From positions 73,010-137,009 of the forward strand of contig JYOE01000008.1 of the NCBI GenBank assembly GCA_000955875.1: a DNA stretch of 64,000 bases, read 5' to 3'. The notes beneath the pieces were generated by a model. The model saw only the letters and a list, made by a program, of their open reading frames with translations. It was not told the origin of the DNA and searched no databases. Source of the DNA: Terrabacter sp. 28 (GTDB taxonomy: Bacteria; Actinomycetota; Actinomycetes; Actinomycetales; Dermatophilaceae). Each line of letters starts with the position of its first letter. Positions within the stretch are counted from its first letter, which is position 1. Below are positions 9,000-16,867 of this stretch, in pieces. Made by a program: the position numbers and the translations under genes.

Positions 9000-10088
9000 A
9001 TGCGCATCGGCATTCTCACCGGGGGCGGGGACTGTCCCGGCCTCAACGCCGTCATCCGCGGCGCGACCCGCGCCGCCGAGGTCACCTACGACAGCACCGT
9101 CATCGGCTTCCGCAACGCGTGGCGCGGTGTCATGGACAACGACTACGAGATCCTCGACGTCGACCGCTGCCGCGGCATCCTCCCGCTCGGCGGCACCATC
9201 CTCGGCACGTCCCGCGACCAGCCGTTCGCCCACGAGGACGGCCTCAAGCGCGTGCGCAAGGCATACGACCGGCACGGCCTCGACGCGATCATCGGCATCG
9301 GCGGCGAAGGCTCCATGGGCGTCGTCAACCGCCTGCACGAGAACGGCTTCCCCGTCATCGGCGTGCCGAAGACGATCGACAACGACATCTCCCTCACCGA
9401 GATGACCTTCGGCTTCCAGACGGCCGTGCAGATCTGCACCGACGCCATCGACCGCCTCCACACCACCGCCGAGTCGCACCACCGGGTGCTCGTCGTCGAG
9501 GTGATGGGCCGGCACGTCGGGCACATCGCCATCTGGTCGGGCCTCGCCGGCGGCGCCGCCATCACCCTCGTGCCCGAGGAGCCGTTCGACATCGACGAGG
9601 TGTGCGAGCGCATCGTCCACCGCCACAAGAAGGGCCGCTTCGCGACGATCGTCGTCGTCGCCGAGGGCGCCCTCCCCAAGGAGGGCACGATCGAGATCCC
9701 GGCGCCCGAGGTCGACAAGTACGGCCACCAGATCCTCGGCGGCATCGGCTCGATCCTCGCCCGCGAGATCCAGGGCCGCACCGGCATCGAGAGCCGCATG
9801 ACGGCTCTCGGGCACATCCAGCGCGGTGGCTCGCCCGTGGCGTTCGACCGCGTGCTCGGCACCCGGTTCGGCGTCGCCGCGGTCGAGGCCGCGCTCGACG
9901 GCGCCTGGGGCCAGATGGTGGCCCTGCAGAACGGGCACATCGAGCGCGTGCCCGTGGCCGAGGCCATCGGGTCGCTCAAGATGGTCGAGCCCGACCTGCT
10001 GCGCCTCAACGCGATGTTCCAGCCGCGCATCCCCGGCGACGAGCACCCCGGCCTGCCCGACGATTCGCCTGCCGCCGTGGAACACTGA
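9000..10088 (+). CDS. pfkA: 6-phosphofructokinase
   Basis: Phosphorylates fructose 6-phosphate to the 1,6-bisphosphate in glycolysis. The 362-residue protein shows TGGGDCPGLNAVIRG (7-21), GGEGS (101-105), PKTIDND with catalytic Asp (123-129), MGRHVGHIA and the substrate motif LGHIQRGGSP. Gly at position 104 together with Lys at 124 is the pattern of group III actinobacterial enzymes, which generally use ATP, whereas pyrophosphate-dependent enzymes have Asp at 104. The start ATG straddles 9000-9002; there is no clear Shine-Dalgarno sequence. The next gene follows after 4 bases. Confidence 0.95.
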   Translation: MRIGILTGGGDCPGLNAVIRGATRAAEVTYDSTVIGFRNAWRGVMDNDYEILDVDRCRGILPLGGTILGTSRDQPFAHEDGLKRVRKAYDRHGLDAIIGIGGEGSMGVVNRLHENGFPVIGVPKTIDNDISLTEMTFGFQTAVQICTDAIDRLHTTAESHHRVLVVEVMGRHVGHIAIWSGLAGGAAITLVPEEPFDIDEVCERIVHRHKKGRFATIVVVAEGALPKEGTIEIPAPEVDKYGHQILGGIGSILAREIQGRTGIESRMTALGHIQRGGSPVAFDRVLGTRFGVAAVEAALDGAWGQMVALQNGHIERVPVAEAIGSLKMVEPDLLRLNAMFQPRIPGDEHPGLPDDSPAAVEH

Positions 10089-10092
10089 GCGC

Positions 10093-10470
10093 ATGCTCAT
10101 CAACTTCGCGCTGCAGACGGTCATCAACGCCGTCGCCCTGTGGATCGCCGCGTGGGCCATCCCGGGCATCACGTTCGGCGAGGGCCGCACGGGCAACATC
10201 TTCTGGACGGTCGTCCTCGTCGCCCTGATCTTCGGCGTCGTCAACGCCCTCATCCGGCCCGTGGCGAAGCTGCTGTCGATGCCGTTCATCATCCTGACGC
10301 TGGGACTGTTCGTCTTCATCGTCAACGCGCTGATGCTCGAGCTCACCTCGTGGCTCGCCGGCAAGCTCAACCTCGCGTTCCACATCGACCACTTCTTCTG
10401 GGACGCCGTCTTCGGGGCGCTCATCGTCACCTTCGTGTCGATGATCCTCAGCTTCGCCAAGCGCGACTGA
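10093..10470 (+). CDS. small membrane protein, phage holin 4 superfamily (YvlD-like)
   Basis: A 125-residue integral membrane protein with four hydrophobic segments (about 4-24, 33-53, 57-79, 96-119) and the family pattern FGVVNALIRPVAKLLSMPF. Despite the holin family name these proteins are widespread in bacterial chromosomes and not evidence of phage. It begins 4 bases after the pfkA stop, so the two are probably co-transcribed, and is followed by a strong terminator hairpin. Confidence 0.82.
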   Translation: MLINFALQTVINAVALWIAAWAIPGITFGEGRTGNIFWTVVLVALIFGVVNALIRPVAKLLSMPFIILTLGLFVFIVNALMLELTSWLAGKLNLAFHIDHFFWDAVFGALIVTFVSMILSFAKRD

Positions 10471-10479
10471 CCACCACCA

Positions 10480-10545
10480 GACACCCCGGTATGCCGTGAG
10501 CCCGCTTCCCTCCGGGGAGGTGGGCTCACGGCATACCGGGGTGTC
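10480..10545 (+). terminator. 24-bp perfect inverted repeat, rho-independent-like terminator
   Basis: Left arm 10480-10503 and right arm 10522-10545 are perfect reverse complements with an 18-base loop. Each arm contains one copy of the GTATGCC word (10489-10495 and, inverted, 10530-10536). There is only a short T-rich stretch (GGTTTCGG) after the stem. It separates pfkA and the holin-like gene from sbcD. Confidence 0.8.
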
Positions 10546-10572
10546 GGTTTCGGGGCTGTCGGCGCGGAGTCC

Positions 10573-10578
10573 TACCGT
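10573..10578 (+). promoter_or_regulatory. -10 box of leaderless promoter for sbcD
   Basis: TACCGT, six bases, then ATG at 10585. Confidence 0.6.
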
Positions 10579-10584
10579 CGGGGC

Positions 10585-11781
10585 ATGCGGTTGCTCCACA
10601 CCTCCGACTGGCACCTCGGGCGCACGCTCCACGGCGTGAACCTCCACGAGGCCCAGACGGCTGTCCTGGAGCGCATCTGCGAGCTCGTCGAGTCGCCGCC
10701 CGACGGCATCCCCGTCGACGCGGTGCTCGTCGCAGGCGACGTGTACGACCGCGGCGTCCCGCCCGTCGAGTCGGTGCAGCTGTTCGAGTGGACGCTGTCG
10801 CGGCTGTCCGCCGTCACCACCGTCGTCGTGACCTCGGGCAACCACGACTCCGCCATCCGCCTCGGCTACGGCTCGGGCCTCTTCCGCGACCGCATCCGCA
10901 TGGTCACCGACCTCGGGCAGCTCGACCTACCGGTCCTGCTCGAGGGCAGCGACGGCGTGCGGGGCGCGGTCTACGGCATCCCCTACCTCGACCCCGACCA
11001 CGCGCGAGTTGCGCTGGCCGGTGGTGGTGAGCCGCTGCCGAGGTCGCACCAGGCCGTCGTCGGCGCCGCCGTCGAGCGCATCCGGGCCGACCTCGCCGAC
11101 CGCCCCGGCGTGCGCTCGGTCGTGCTGGCCCACGCGTTCGTCGCAGGCGCCGAGCCGAGCGACTCCGAGCGCTCGATCATGGTCGGCGGCGTCGACCGGG
11201 TGGCCGGCACCGTCTTCGCCGGCATCGACTACGCGGCGCTCGGGCACCTCCACGGACCCCAGGCCCCCGACTCGGCCGACGGGTCGGTGGTGCGCTACTC
11301 CGGGTCGCCGCTGCGCTACTCGTTCTCCGAGCAGGACCACGAGAAGGTCGTGCTGCTCGTCGACCTCGACGAGACCGGCCCGGCTCGCGTGACTCCGGTC
11401 GAGATCTCCCAGCCTCGCCCGATGGCGACGCTCCGGGGCCGACTCGACGAGCTGCTCGAGGCACCCGAGCACAGGCACGCCGAGAGCGCGTGGGTGCGGG
11501 TCACTGTCACCGACCGCGTGCGGCCCGACTCGCTCATGGACCGCCTCAAGTCACGCTTCCCGCACGCCCTCCAGGTCTTCCACGACCCCGAGGGGGCGGT
11601 CGAGCGCACCCGGGGCGGCACCACCGTCGTGAGCGAGCGCGACCCGCGCGAGCTCGGCTCCGACTTCATCGCCCACGTCACCAAGACCGAGGCGAGCGAC
11701 GGCGAGATCGACGTCTTCGCAGCCGGCTACGAGGCCGCCGTCGTCGCCCAGCACAAGGCCGAGGCGCAGGAGGTGGCGTGA
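10585..11781 (+). CDS. sbcD: exonuclease SbcCD subunit D
   Basis: Mre11-type nuclease subunit of the SbcCD complex, which cleaves DNA hairpins and processes double-strand ends. The 398-residue protein opens MRLLHTSDWHLGRTLHG (metal-binding D-x-H), followed by VAGDVYDRG (GD), SGNHDS (GNH-D), VLAHAF and ALGHLHGP (GHxH), i.e. all phosphoesterase motifs in order. sbcC begins one base after its stop codon. The leaderless -10 box fixes the start. Confidence 0.96.
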   Translation: MRLLHTSDWHLGRTLHGVNLHEAQTAVLERICELVESPPDGIPVDAVLVAGDVYDRGVPPVESVQLFEWTLSRLSAVTTVVVTSGNHDSAIRLGYGSGLFRDRIRMVTDLGQLDLPVLLEGSDGVRGAVYGIPYLDPDHARVALAGGGEPLPRSHQAVVGAAVERIRADLADRPGVRSVVLAHAFVAGAEPSDSERSIMVGGVDRVAGTVFAGIDYAALGHLHGPQAPDSADGSVVRYSGSPLRYSFSEQDHEKVVLLVDLDETGPARVTPVEISQPRPMATLRGRLDELLEAPEHRHAESAWVRVTVTDRVRPDSLMDRLKSRFPHALQVFHDPEGAVERTRGGTTVVSERDPRELGSDFIAHVTKTEASDGEIDVFAAGYEAAVVAQHKAEAQEVA

Positions 11782-11782
11782 C

Positions 11783-14776
11783 GTGCAGCTGCACCACCTC
11801 TCCATGACGGCGATCGGGCCGTATGCCGGCACCGAGGTCATCGACTTCACCACCGTGGGTCGGGCCGGGCTCTTCCTGCTCGAGGGACCGACGGGATCCG
11901 GCAAGTCGACCATCATCGACGCCATCACCTTCGCGCTCTACGGCAAGGTCGCCCAGGCCTCCGCCGACGTCGAGCGCATCCACTCGCACCACGCCGACCC
12001 GCGCACGGTGCCGGTCGTCGTCCTCGTCTTCGAGACCCAGTCGGGCCTCTACCGGGTGCAGCGCACACCCCGCTTCGAGCGGCCGAAGTCGCGCGGCACC
12101 GGCTCGACCGTGCAGCAACCGACGATCAAGCTGTGGCGCCTGCAGACCCCCGACGACCTGACGGGCGGCGAGCTGCTCTCGACCAACATCGGCGACTGCG
12201 ACGACGAGATCACCCGGGCGGTCGGTCTCACCCGCGACCAGTTCGTGCAGACCGTGATCCTGCCGCAGGGTGAGTTCGCCACCTTCCTGCGGGCCCGGTC
12301 CGAAGACAAGGGCAAGCTCCTCGAGAAGGTGTTCGGCACGGCGTTCTTCCGCCGTGTGCAGGACGAGATCGTCGAGGCCGGCAAGGCCGCCCAGGCGCGC
12401 CGGCAGTCGGCGGTCGACGAGATCCGCCTGGCCGTGCACGCGCTCGCGGTGTCGGCAGGTCTGGAGACCGAGCGCCGCGACGTGCTCGAGGCCCTGAGCC
12501 GCACGGCGCCGGATGCCCTCGAGGCCGAGCTGTCGCAGGTCGTCGACGAGCTGACCACGCGCGAGCGCCACGCCGGCAAGGCCAGCCGCGAGGCCATCGA
12601 GAGCCACAAGCAGATGGCCGACATGGTCAGCGACGCCAGGCTGCGCATGCAGCGCCGCGAGCGCCTGCTGGCGCTGCAGCAGCAGGAGCACGACCTCGGC
12701 AAGCAGGCGGTGCGCTTCACCGAGCTGCGCGAGGAGGTGGCACGCGCGCAACAGGCTCGGCCCGTCGCCGGCGCGGTGCGCACCCTGGCGCTGTCCGAGG
12801 CCGCCCTCAAGCGCGCGGCCGCGGCGCTGGCCAAGGCGCGCGAGCAGGTGGAGCCGGCCCTGCGCGACCACGGTCCAGCCGCCCTGCGCGAAGCAGCTGC
12901 CCGGGCTCGCGAGGTCGTCGGCTCGCTCACCGGCGCGATCGCGGTCGAGACCGCCCTCGCCTCACGGTTGTCCGAGCAACGACGACTGGCCGAGCACCGA
13001 GACGGCATCCGGCGCTCCGTCGCCGCGGTCACCACCGAGCTCGAGGCCCTGCCGGTGACCATCGGCACCCACGAGGAGGCGCTCACCGAGGCACGGCGGC
13101 TGGCCGCCCTCGTCGACGGACGCACGGCAGAGGGGTCCCGCGCCAAGGAGCGGCTCGAGGCGGCGCTCGCGCACGCCGCTGCCGCGGGACGGGTCCCCGG
13201 GTGCGAGGCCGCGGCGGCCGAGGCGTTGTCTGTCGTGGCAGCTGCCGAGACCGGCCTCGCCGGGCTGCGTCGCGCCCGCATCGAGGGCATCGCCGGCGAG
13301 CTCGGCCTCTCCCTCGTCGACGGCGACCCGTGCCCCGTGTGCGGGTCGACCGAGCACCCCTCCCCGGCGCACCCGACCCTCGACGCCGTCACGCCCGAGC
13401 AGATCGACGCCGAGGAGACCCGCGTCGTGGACCTGCGGCGACGCGCGACGCACGCCGCCGACGTCCTCGGGGCCCTGCGCTCCGAGGTGCGCGAGCTCGC
13501 AGCTCGCGCAGACGGACTGGACGTCGACACCGCCCGCGCCCGGGCCGAGGCCGCCGGCCGCGACCTGGCCGAGTCGGTCCGCGCCCGCTCCGACGTCGAG
13601 GCCGGGGCGGCGCGACTCCGCGAGCTGCGCGACCGTGTCGACACCCTGTCGGCGCAGGCCGCGCGACTGGCCGCCGAGCTCGCTCGCACCGAGCAGGCCG
13701 TCACTGACCTCGACACGCGGATCGCCGAGGAGACCACCCTCGTCGAGCAGGCACGCGACGGCCACCCCAGCGTCGCCGCCCGACGAAGCGACCTCGTGGC
13801 GGCCGCCGGTCGCATCGACGCGCTCGTCGACGCCATCGGCCAGCGCGACGTCGCCGCCGCGGCCGTCGCCGAGGACACCGCCGTCCGCGACTCCGACCTC
13901 GCCCAGTTCGGCTTCGCCGACGTCGCCGAGTGGATGGCGGCCGACCGCAGCGCCGAGTGGATCAGCGCCCGCACCAAGGAGATCGACGACTTCGAGCGCG
14001 CCTGCACACAGGTGCGGGCGGGGCTCACCGGTCCTGAGCTCGCCGACGTCCAGCTCGATGCGCTCTTCGACGACATCGAGCAGCTCGAAGCCCTCGCCGT
14101 CGCCGCCAAGAAGGACATGGAGGCCGCCGCCCACGAGCACGGCAGCCTGCGCGACCAGGTCGCCCGCACCAAGCGGCGCGTGGCCGACATCCGCGAAGCC
14201 CTGTCGCGCAACGCCGCGGTGATCGCCGAGACCGCCGACGCCGTCCGGGTCGGTCAGCTCGTCGCCGGCAACGGCGACAACCAGCTCAACCTCGACCTGG
14301 CCAAGTACGTCCTCATCCGCCGCTTCACCGAGGTGCTCGCGGCCGCCAACACCGAGCTCGGCCGCTTCTCCGGCGGTCGCTACACGCTCGAGCACACCGA
14401 CGCGAAGAAGGGCAACGCCAAGTCGGGCCTCGGGGTGCGGGTCCACGACATGCACACCAACCAGGTGCGCGAGGTCGGCACGCTCTCTGGCGGCGAGACC
14501 TTCTACGTGTCCCTGTCGCTCGCGCTCGCCCTCGCCGAGGTCGTGCGCGCCGAGTCCGGTGGCGTCGACCTCGGCACCCTCTTCGTCGACGAGGGCTTCG
14601 GCACCCTCGACCCCGACGTGCTCGACGACGTGATGCACACCCTCGAGGGGCTGCGCGAGGGTGGTCGCACGGTCGGCATCGTCAGCCACGTCACCGAGCT
14701 GAAGTCCCGCGTCGCCGACCGCATCGAGGTGCTCGTCCGCCCCGACCGCACGAGCACCCTCCGCATCACCGCCTGA
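11783..14776 (+). CDS. sbcC: exonuclease SbcCD subunit C (SMC-like ATPase)
   Basis: Rad50-type partner of SbcD. In 997 residues it has an N-terminal Walker A GPTGSGKST (35-43), long coiled coils on both sides of a zinc hook CPVC (517-520), the ABC signature LSGGE (901-905) and Walker B LFVDEGFGTLDPD (about 935-947). GTG start at 11783, just after the sbcD stop. Both key Cys residues of the hook are present, so the dimer should assemble normally. It is followed by an inverted repeat. Confidence 0.96.
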   Translation: MQLHHLSMTAIGPYAGTEVIDFTTVGRAGLFLLEGPTGSGKSTIIDAITFALYGKVAQASADVERIHSHHADPRTVPVVVLVFETQSGLYRVQRTPRFERPKSRGTGSTVQQPTIKLWRLQTPDDLTGGELLSTNIGDCDDEITRAVGLTRDQFVQTVILPQGEFATFLRARSEDKGKLLEKVFGTAFFRRVQDEIVEAGKAAQARRQSAVDEIRLAVHALAVSAGLETERRDVLEALSRTAPDALEAELSQVVDELTTRERHAGKASREAIESHKQMADMVSDARLRMQRRERLLALQQQEHDLGKQAVRFTELREEVARAQQARPVAGAVRTLALSEAALKRAAAALAKAREQVEPALRDHGPAALREAAARAREVVGSLTGAIAVETALASRLSEQRRLAEHRDGIRRSVAAVTTELEALPVTIGTHEEALTEARRLAALVDGRTAEGSRAKERLEAALAHAAAAGRVPGCEAAAAEALSVVAAAETGLAGLRRARIEGIAGELGLSLVDGDPCPVCGSTEHPSPAHPTLDAVTPEQIDAEETRVVDLRRRATHAADVLGALRSEVRELAARADGLDVDTARARAEAAGRDLAESVRARSDVEAGAARLRELRDRVDTLSAQAARLAAELARTEQAVTDLDTRIAEETTLVEQARDGHPSVAARRSDLVAAAGRIDALVDAIGQRDVAAAAVAEDTAVRDSDLAQFGFADVAEWMAADRSAEWISARTKEIDDFERACTQVRAGLTGPELADVQLDALFDDIEQLEALAVAAKKDMEAAAHEHGSLRDQVARTKRRVADIREALSRNAAVIAETADAVRVGQLVAGNGDNQLNLDLAKYVLIRRFTEVLAAANTELGRFSGGRYTLEHTDAKKGNAKSGLGVRVHDMHTNQVREVGTLSGGETFYVSLSLALALAEVVRAESGGVDLGTLFVDEGFGTLDPDVLDDVMHTLEGLREGGRTVGIVSHVTELKSRVADRIEVLVRPDRTSTLRITA

Positions 14777-14792
14777 CCGGCTCGCTCCTCTC

Positions 14793-14960
14793 CGACCGAG
14801 AGAGCACTCCGTCACACGACCCGGGTCCGCCGTTCGCGGCGCCCCCGCGTTCCCCCCCACCCAATCGAAAGAACGCTCCGTCACGTCCCGCGAGTGACAA
14901 AGCGTTCTCTCGACTGCGGCGGTGGCGGGCGGAGGCCAGCGATCGAGAAAGCGATCCGTC
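14793..14960. repeat. three degenerate copies of a short repeat downstream of sbcC
   Basis: Related segments GAGAGAGCACTCCGTCAC (near 14798), TCGAAAGAACGCTCCGTCAC (14865-14884) and TCGAGAAAGCGATCCGTC (14943-14960) share a TCGA-(G/A)A(A/G)AG-CNCTCCGTC pattern, and an inverted copy follows at 14894-14913. The 232-base gap holds no gene. Confidence 0.5.
14865..14913 (+). terminator. imperfect 20-bp inverted repeat after sbcC
   Basis: Arms 14865-14884 and 14894-14913 pair over 20 bases with three mismatches around a 9-base loop. It lies about 90 bases after the sbcC stop and could end its transcript. There is no U tract. Confidence 0.45.
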
Positions 14961-14995
14961 CGGTTCGGTGCACGGCGTCGGCGGGTGGGCCGCTC

Positions 14996-15001
14996 TACGA
15001 T
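14996..15001 (+). promoter_or_regulatory. -10 box of leaderless promoter for the DUF1304 gene
   Basis: TACGAT, seven bases, then ATG at 15009. Confidence 0.55.
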
Positions 15002-15008
15002 CGCGAGC

Positions 15009-15389
15009 ATGAGCGTCGTCGCGAGCGTGTTCGTCGGTCTGGCCGCCCTGCTCCACGCCTACATCTTCTGGATGGAGAGCGTCGCCTGGACCCGTCCCGA
15101 CATCTGGCGTCGCTTCGGGGTCGCCGACCAGACGGCCGCCGACGTGACCCGGCCGATGGCGTACAACCAGGGCTTCTACAACCTCTTCCTCGGCCTCGGC
15201 GCCGCGCTGGGCATCGTGCTGTGGTGGACCGGCCACCACGAGGTCGGCAAGACCCTCATGCTCTTCAGCGCCGGATCGATGGTGGCCGCCGCGACGGTGC
15301 TCATCACGACCGGCACGAGCTACCTGCGGGCCGCGCTGTCGCAGGGCACGATCCCCCTCATCGGCTTCGTGCTGACCCTCTTCATCTGA
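15009..15389 (+). CDS. DUF1304-family membrane protein
   Basis: A 126-residue protein with four hydrophobic segments (about 2-22, 52-74, 80-102, 106-126). The block LLHAYIFWMESVAWTRPDIW and AYNQGFYNLFLGLGAALG are typical of DUF1304; function is unknown. The start at 15009 is chosen because of the leaderless -10 box; the longer frame upstream is Arg-rich and unsupported. The convergent MFS gene follows across a repeat-containing gap. Confidence 0.85.
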   Translation: MSVVASVFVGLAALLHAYIFWMESVAWTRPDIWRRFGVADQTAADVTRPMAYNQGFYNLFLGLGAALGIVLWWTGHHEVGKTLMLFSAGSMVAAATVLITTGTSYLRAALSQGTIPLIGFVLTLFI

Positions 15390-15413
15390 CCTGGCCAGGA
15401 CCCCCACCTCCGC

Positions 15414-15462
15414 TCGAGTGCTCGATTCCCGACGCGGGTTCGGTCGGAAGGTGAGCACTCGA
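15414..15462. repeat. GAGTGCTC-family inverted repeat (convergent gap)
   Basis: An inverted pair of the dispersed element TCGAGTGCTC (15414-15433 and 15443-15462) about 20 bases long with five mismatches. It sits between two convergent genes and probably acts as a bidirectional terminator. The same element is at 20345-20489 and 37112-37192. Confidence 0.65.
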
Positions 15463-15487
15463 TGGGGCCAGACGGGGCCAGGCGGGG

Positions 15488-16861
15488 TCAGGCGGGGGTC
15501 GGGACGTCCGCGTCTCCACGCCGGCGGGGGCCGCGCGTCGCGCCGATGACGAGCACGACGACACCGACCACGGCGGAGCCGAGGGCGAGCATCCCGTAGC
15601 CGGCGGACCCCACGACGACACCCGCCGCCACACCGCCGAAGGCACCCGCGAGGCCCATGAGCACGTCGGCCAGGCCCTGGGCCGCCGGCCGCTCATCGGT
15701 GGAGACCGCCGAGGTGAGCAGGGTCGAGCCCGACACGAGCGTGCACGACCACCCGACCCCGAGCAGGAAGAGGGCGACGAGCAGCAGCCCCGACCAGCCG
15801 GCGTGCGAGCGCGACGCCAGCACCGCGGCGAACGCCAGCACCGCGCCGCCGGTCGTCGCCACGGCGGGGCCGCCCCAGCGGTCGACGGCCATGCCGACGA
15901 GCGGCGACAGCGCGAACATGCCCAGGATGTGCATGGAGATGACGAAGCCGATGACCTCGAGCTCGGCGTGGCCGTGCTTCATGTGGATCGGTGTCATCAC
16001 CATGACGCTCACCATCACGAGGTGGCCGAGGGCCATGATGAGCATCCCCTGGAGTGCTGCCGGGTTGGCGCGCAGCACGGCGAGGCCACGCCGCATCGAG
16101 CCGTCGTGGTTCGGGCCGTCGTGCTGCGAGGCGTCGGCGACCGAACCCGAGGTCGGGTCGTCGCCGCCCACGCCCGCGACGACCGCGTCCGCCCGGACCA
16201 TCTCGGCGTCGGCCCGACGCGCCTGGGCATCGAGCGTCCGCGCCGCGAGCAGCGGGTCGGGGCGCAGCAGCCGGTCGACGACGAGCCACGCCAGCACGAA
16301 CCCCGCGAGCGAGAAGACGAAGACGCCCGACAGCTCCGGCACCCCGACGGCGTGCGCCACGGCCTTGCCCGGCCCGACGAGGTTGGGCCCGGCCACCGAC
16401 CCGATGGTCGTCGCCCAGACGACGATGCTCAGGTCACGCCCTCGGCGCGCCGGAAGCGCGAGGTCGGCGGCGGCATACCTCGTCTGGTTGTTGGCGGTGG
16501 TGCCACCGCCGAAGAGGAACATGCCGACGACGAAGAGCGGGAACGAGCGCAGCACGGCGGCGGCGAGGACCACTGCCGCGCCGACGAAGGCGAGGGCGAG
16601 GCCGAGGCGCAGCCCGAGCCGCCTACCGCGCGCGGCCGTCGCCCTCGCCACCGGGATGGTGATGAGGGCCGTGCCGAGCACCTGTGCCGTGGTGCCGACG
16701 CCGGCGAGCGCCTCGGTGCCGCTGAGGTCCTCGGCGAGCAGCGCGCCCACGGCGATGCCGCAGGCCATGCCGACTCCCCCGAGCACCTGCGAGCCCACCA
16801 GAGTGCGAATCACCCTGCGCTGCAGGGCATCCCGGTCGATCGACGCTGGAGCCAGAACCAC
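15488..16861 (-). CDS. MFS transporter
   Basis: A 457-residue major facilitator with about 12 hydrophobic segments and a long hydrophilic central loop (about 205-260). The first half contains GVGTTAQVLGTALITIPVARATAARGRR, a motif A-like loop, and FLFGGGTTANNQTRYAAADL. Substrate is unknown; it is most like drug or multidrug exporters. GTG start at 16861; the upstream paaN gene ends only 6 bases before it, so the two are likely co-transcribed, with the transporter second. Confidence 0.82.
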   Translation of the reverse strand: MVLAPASIDRDALQRRVIRTLVGSQVLGGVGMACGIAVGALLAEDLSGTEALAGVGTTAQVLGTALITIPVARATAARGRRLGLRLGLALAFVGAAVVLAAAVLRSFPLFVVGMFLFGGGTTANNQTRYAAADLALPARRGRDLSIVVWATTIGSVAGPNLVGPGKAVAHAVGVPELSGVFVFSLAGFVLAWLVVDRLLRPDPLLAARTLDAQARRADAEMVRADAVVAGVGGDDPTSGSVADASQHDGPNHDGSMRRGLAVLRANPAALQGMLIMALGHLVMVSVMVMTPIHMKHGHAELEVIGFVISMHILGMFALSPLVGMAVDRWGGPAVATTGGAVLAFAAVLASRSHAGWSGLLLVALFLLGVGWSCTLVSGSTLLTSAVSTDERPAAQGLADVLMGLAGAFGGVAAGVVVGSAGYGMLALGSAVVGVVVLVIGATRGPRRRGDADVPTPA

Positions 16862-16867
16862 GAGACC

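Noticed and set aside
10093..10470. The holin-superfamily protein considered as phage remnant.
   Set aside because: The family is common in bacterial chromosomes and no other phage gene, att site or integrase is visible in the window.
12049..14211. A 720-codon minus-strand frame inside sbcC.
   Set aside because: Composition is Ser/Arg/Ala-rich antisense shadow; sbcC on the plus strand has every expected motif.
15488..16861. A link between the MFS genes (15488 and 37239) and siderophore or antibiotic biosynthesis.
   Set aside because: No biosynthetic genes lie nearby; the EntS-like features of the second are shared by many drug exporters.
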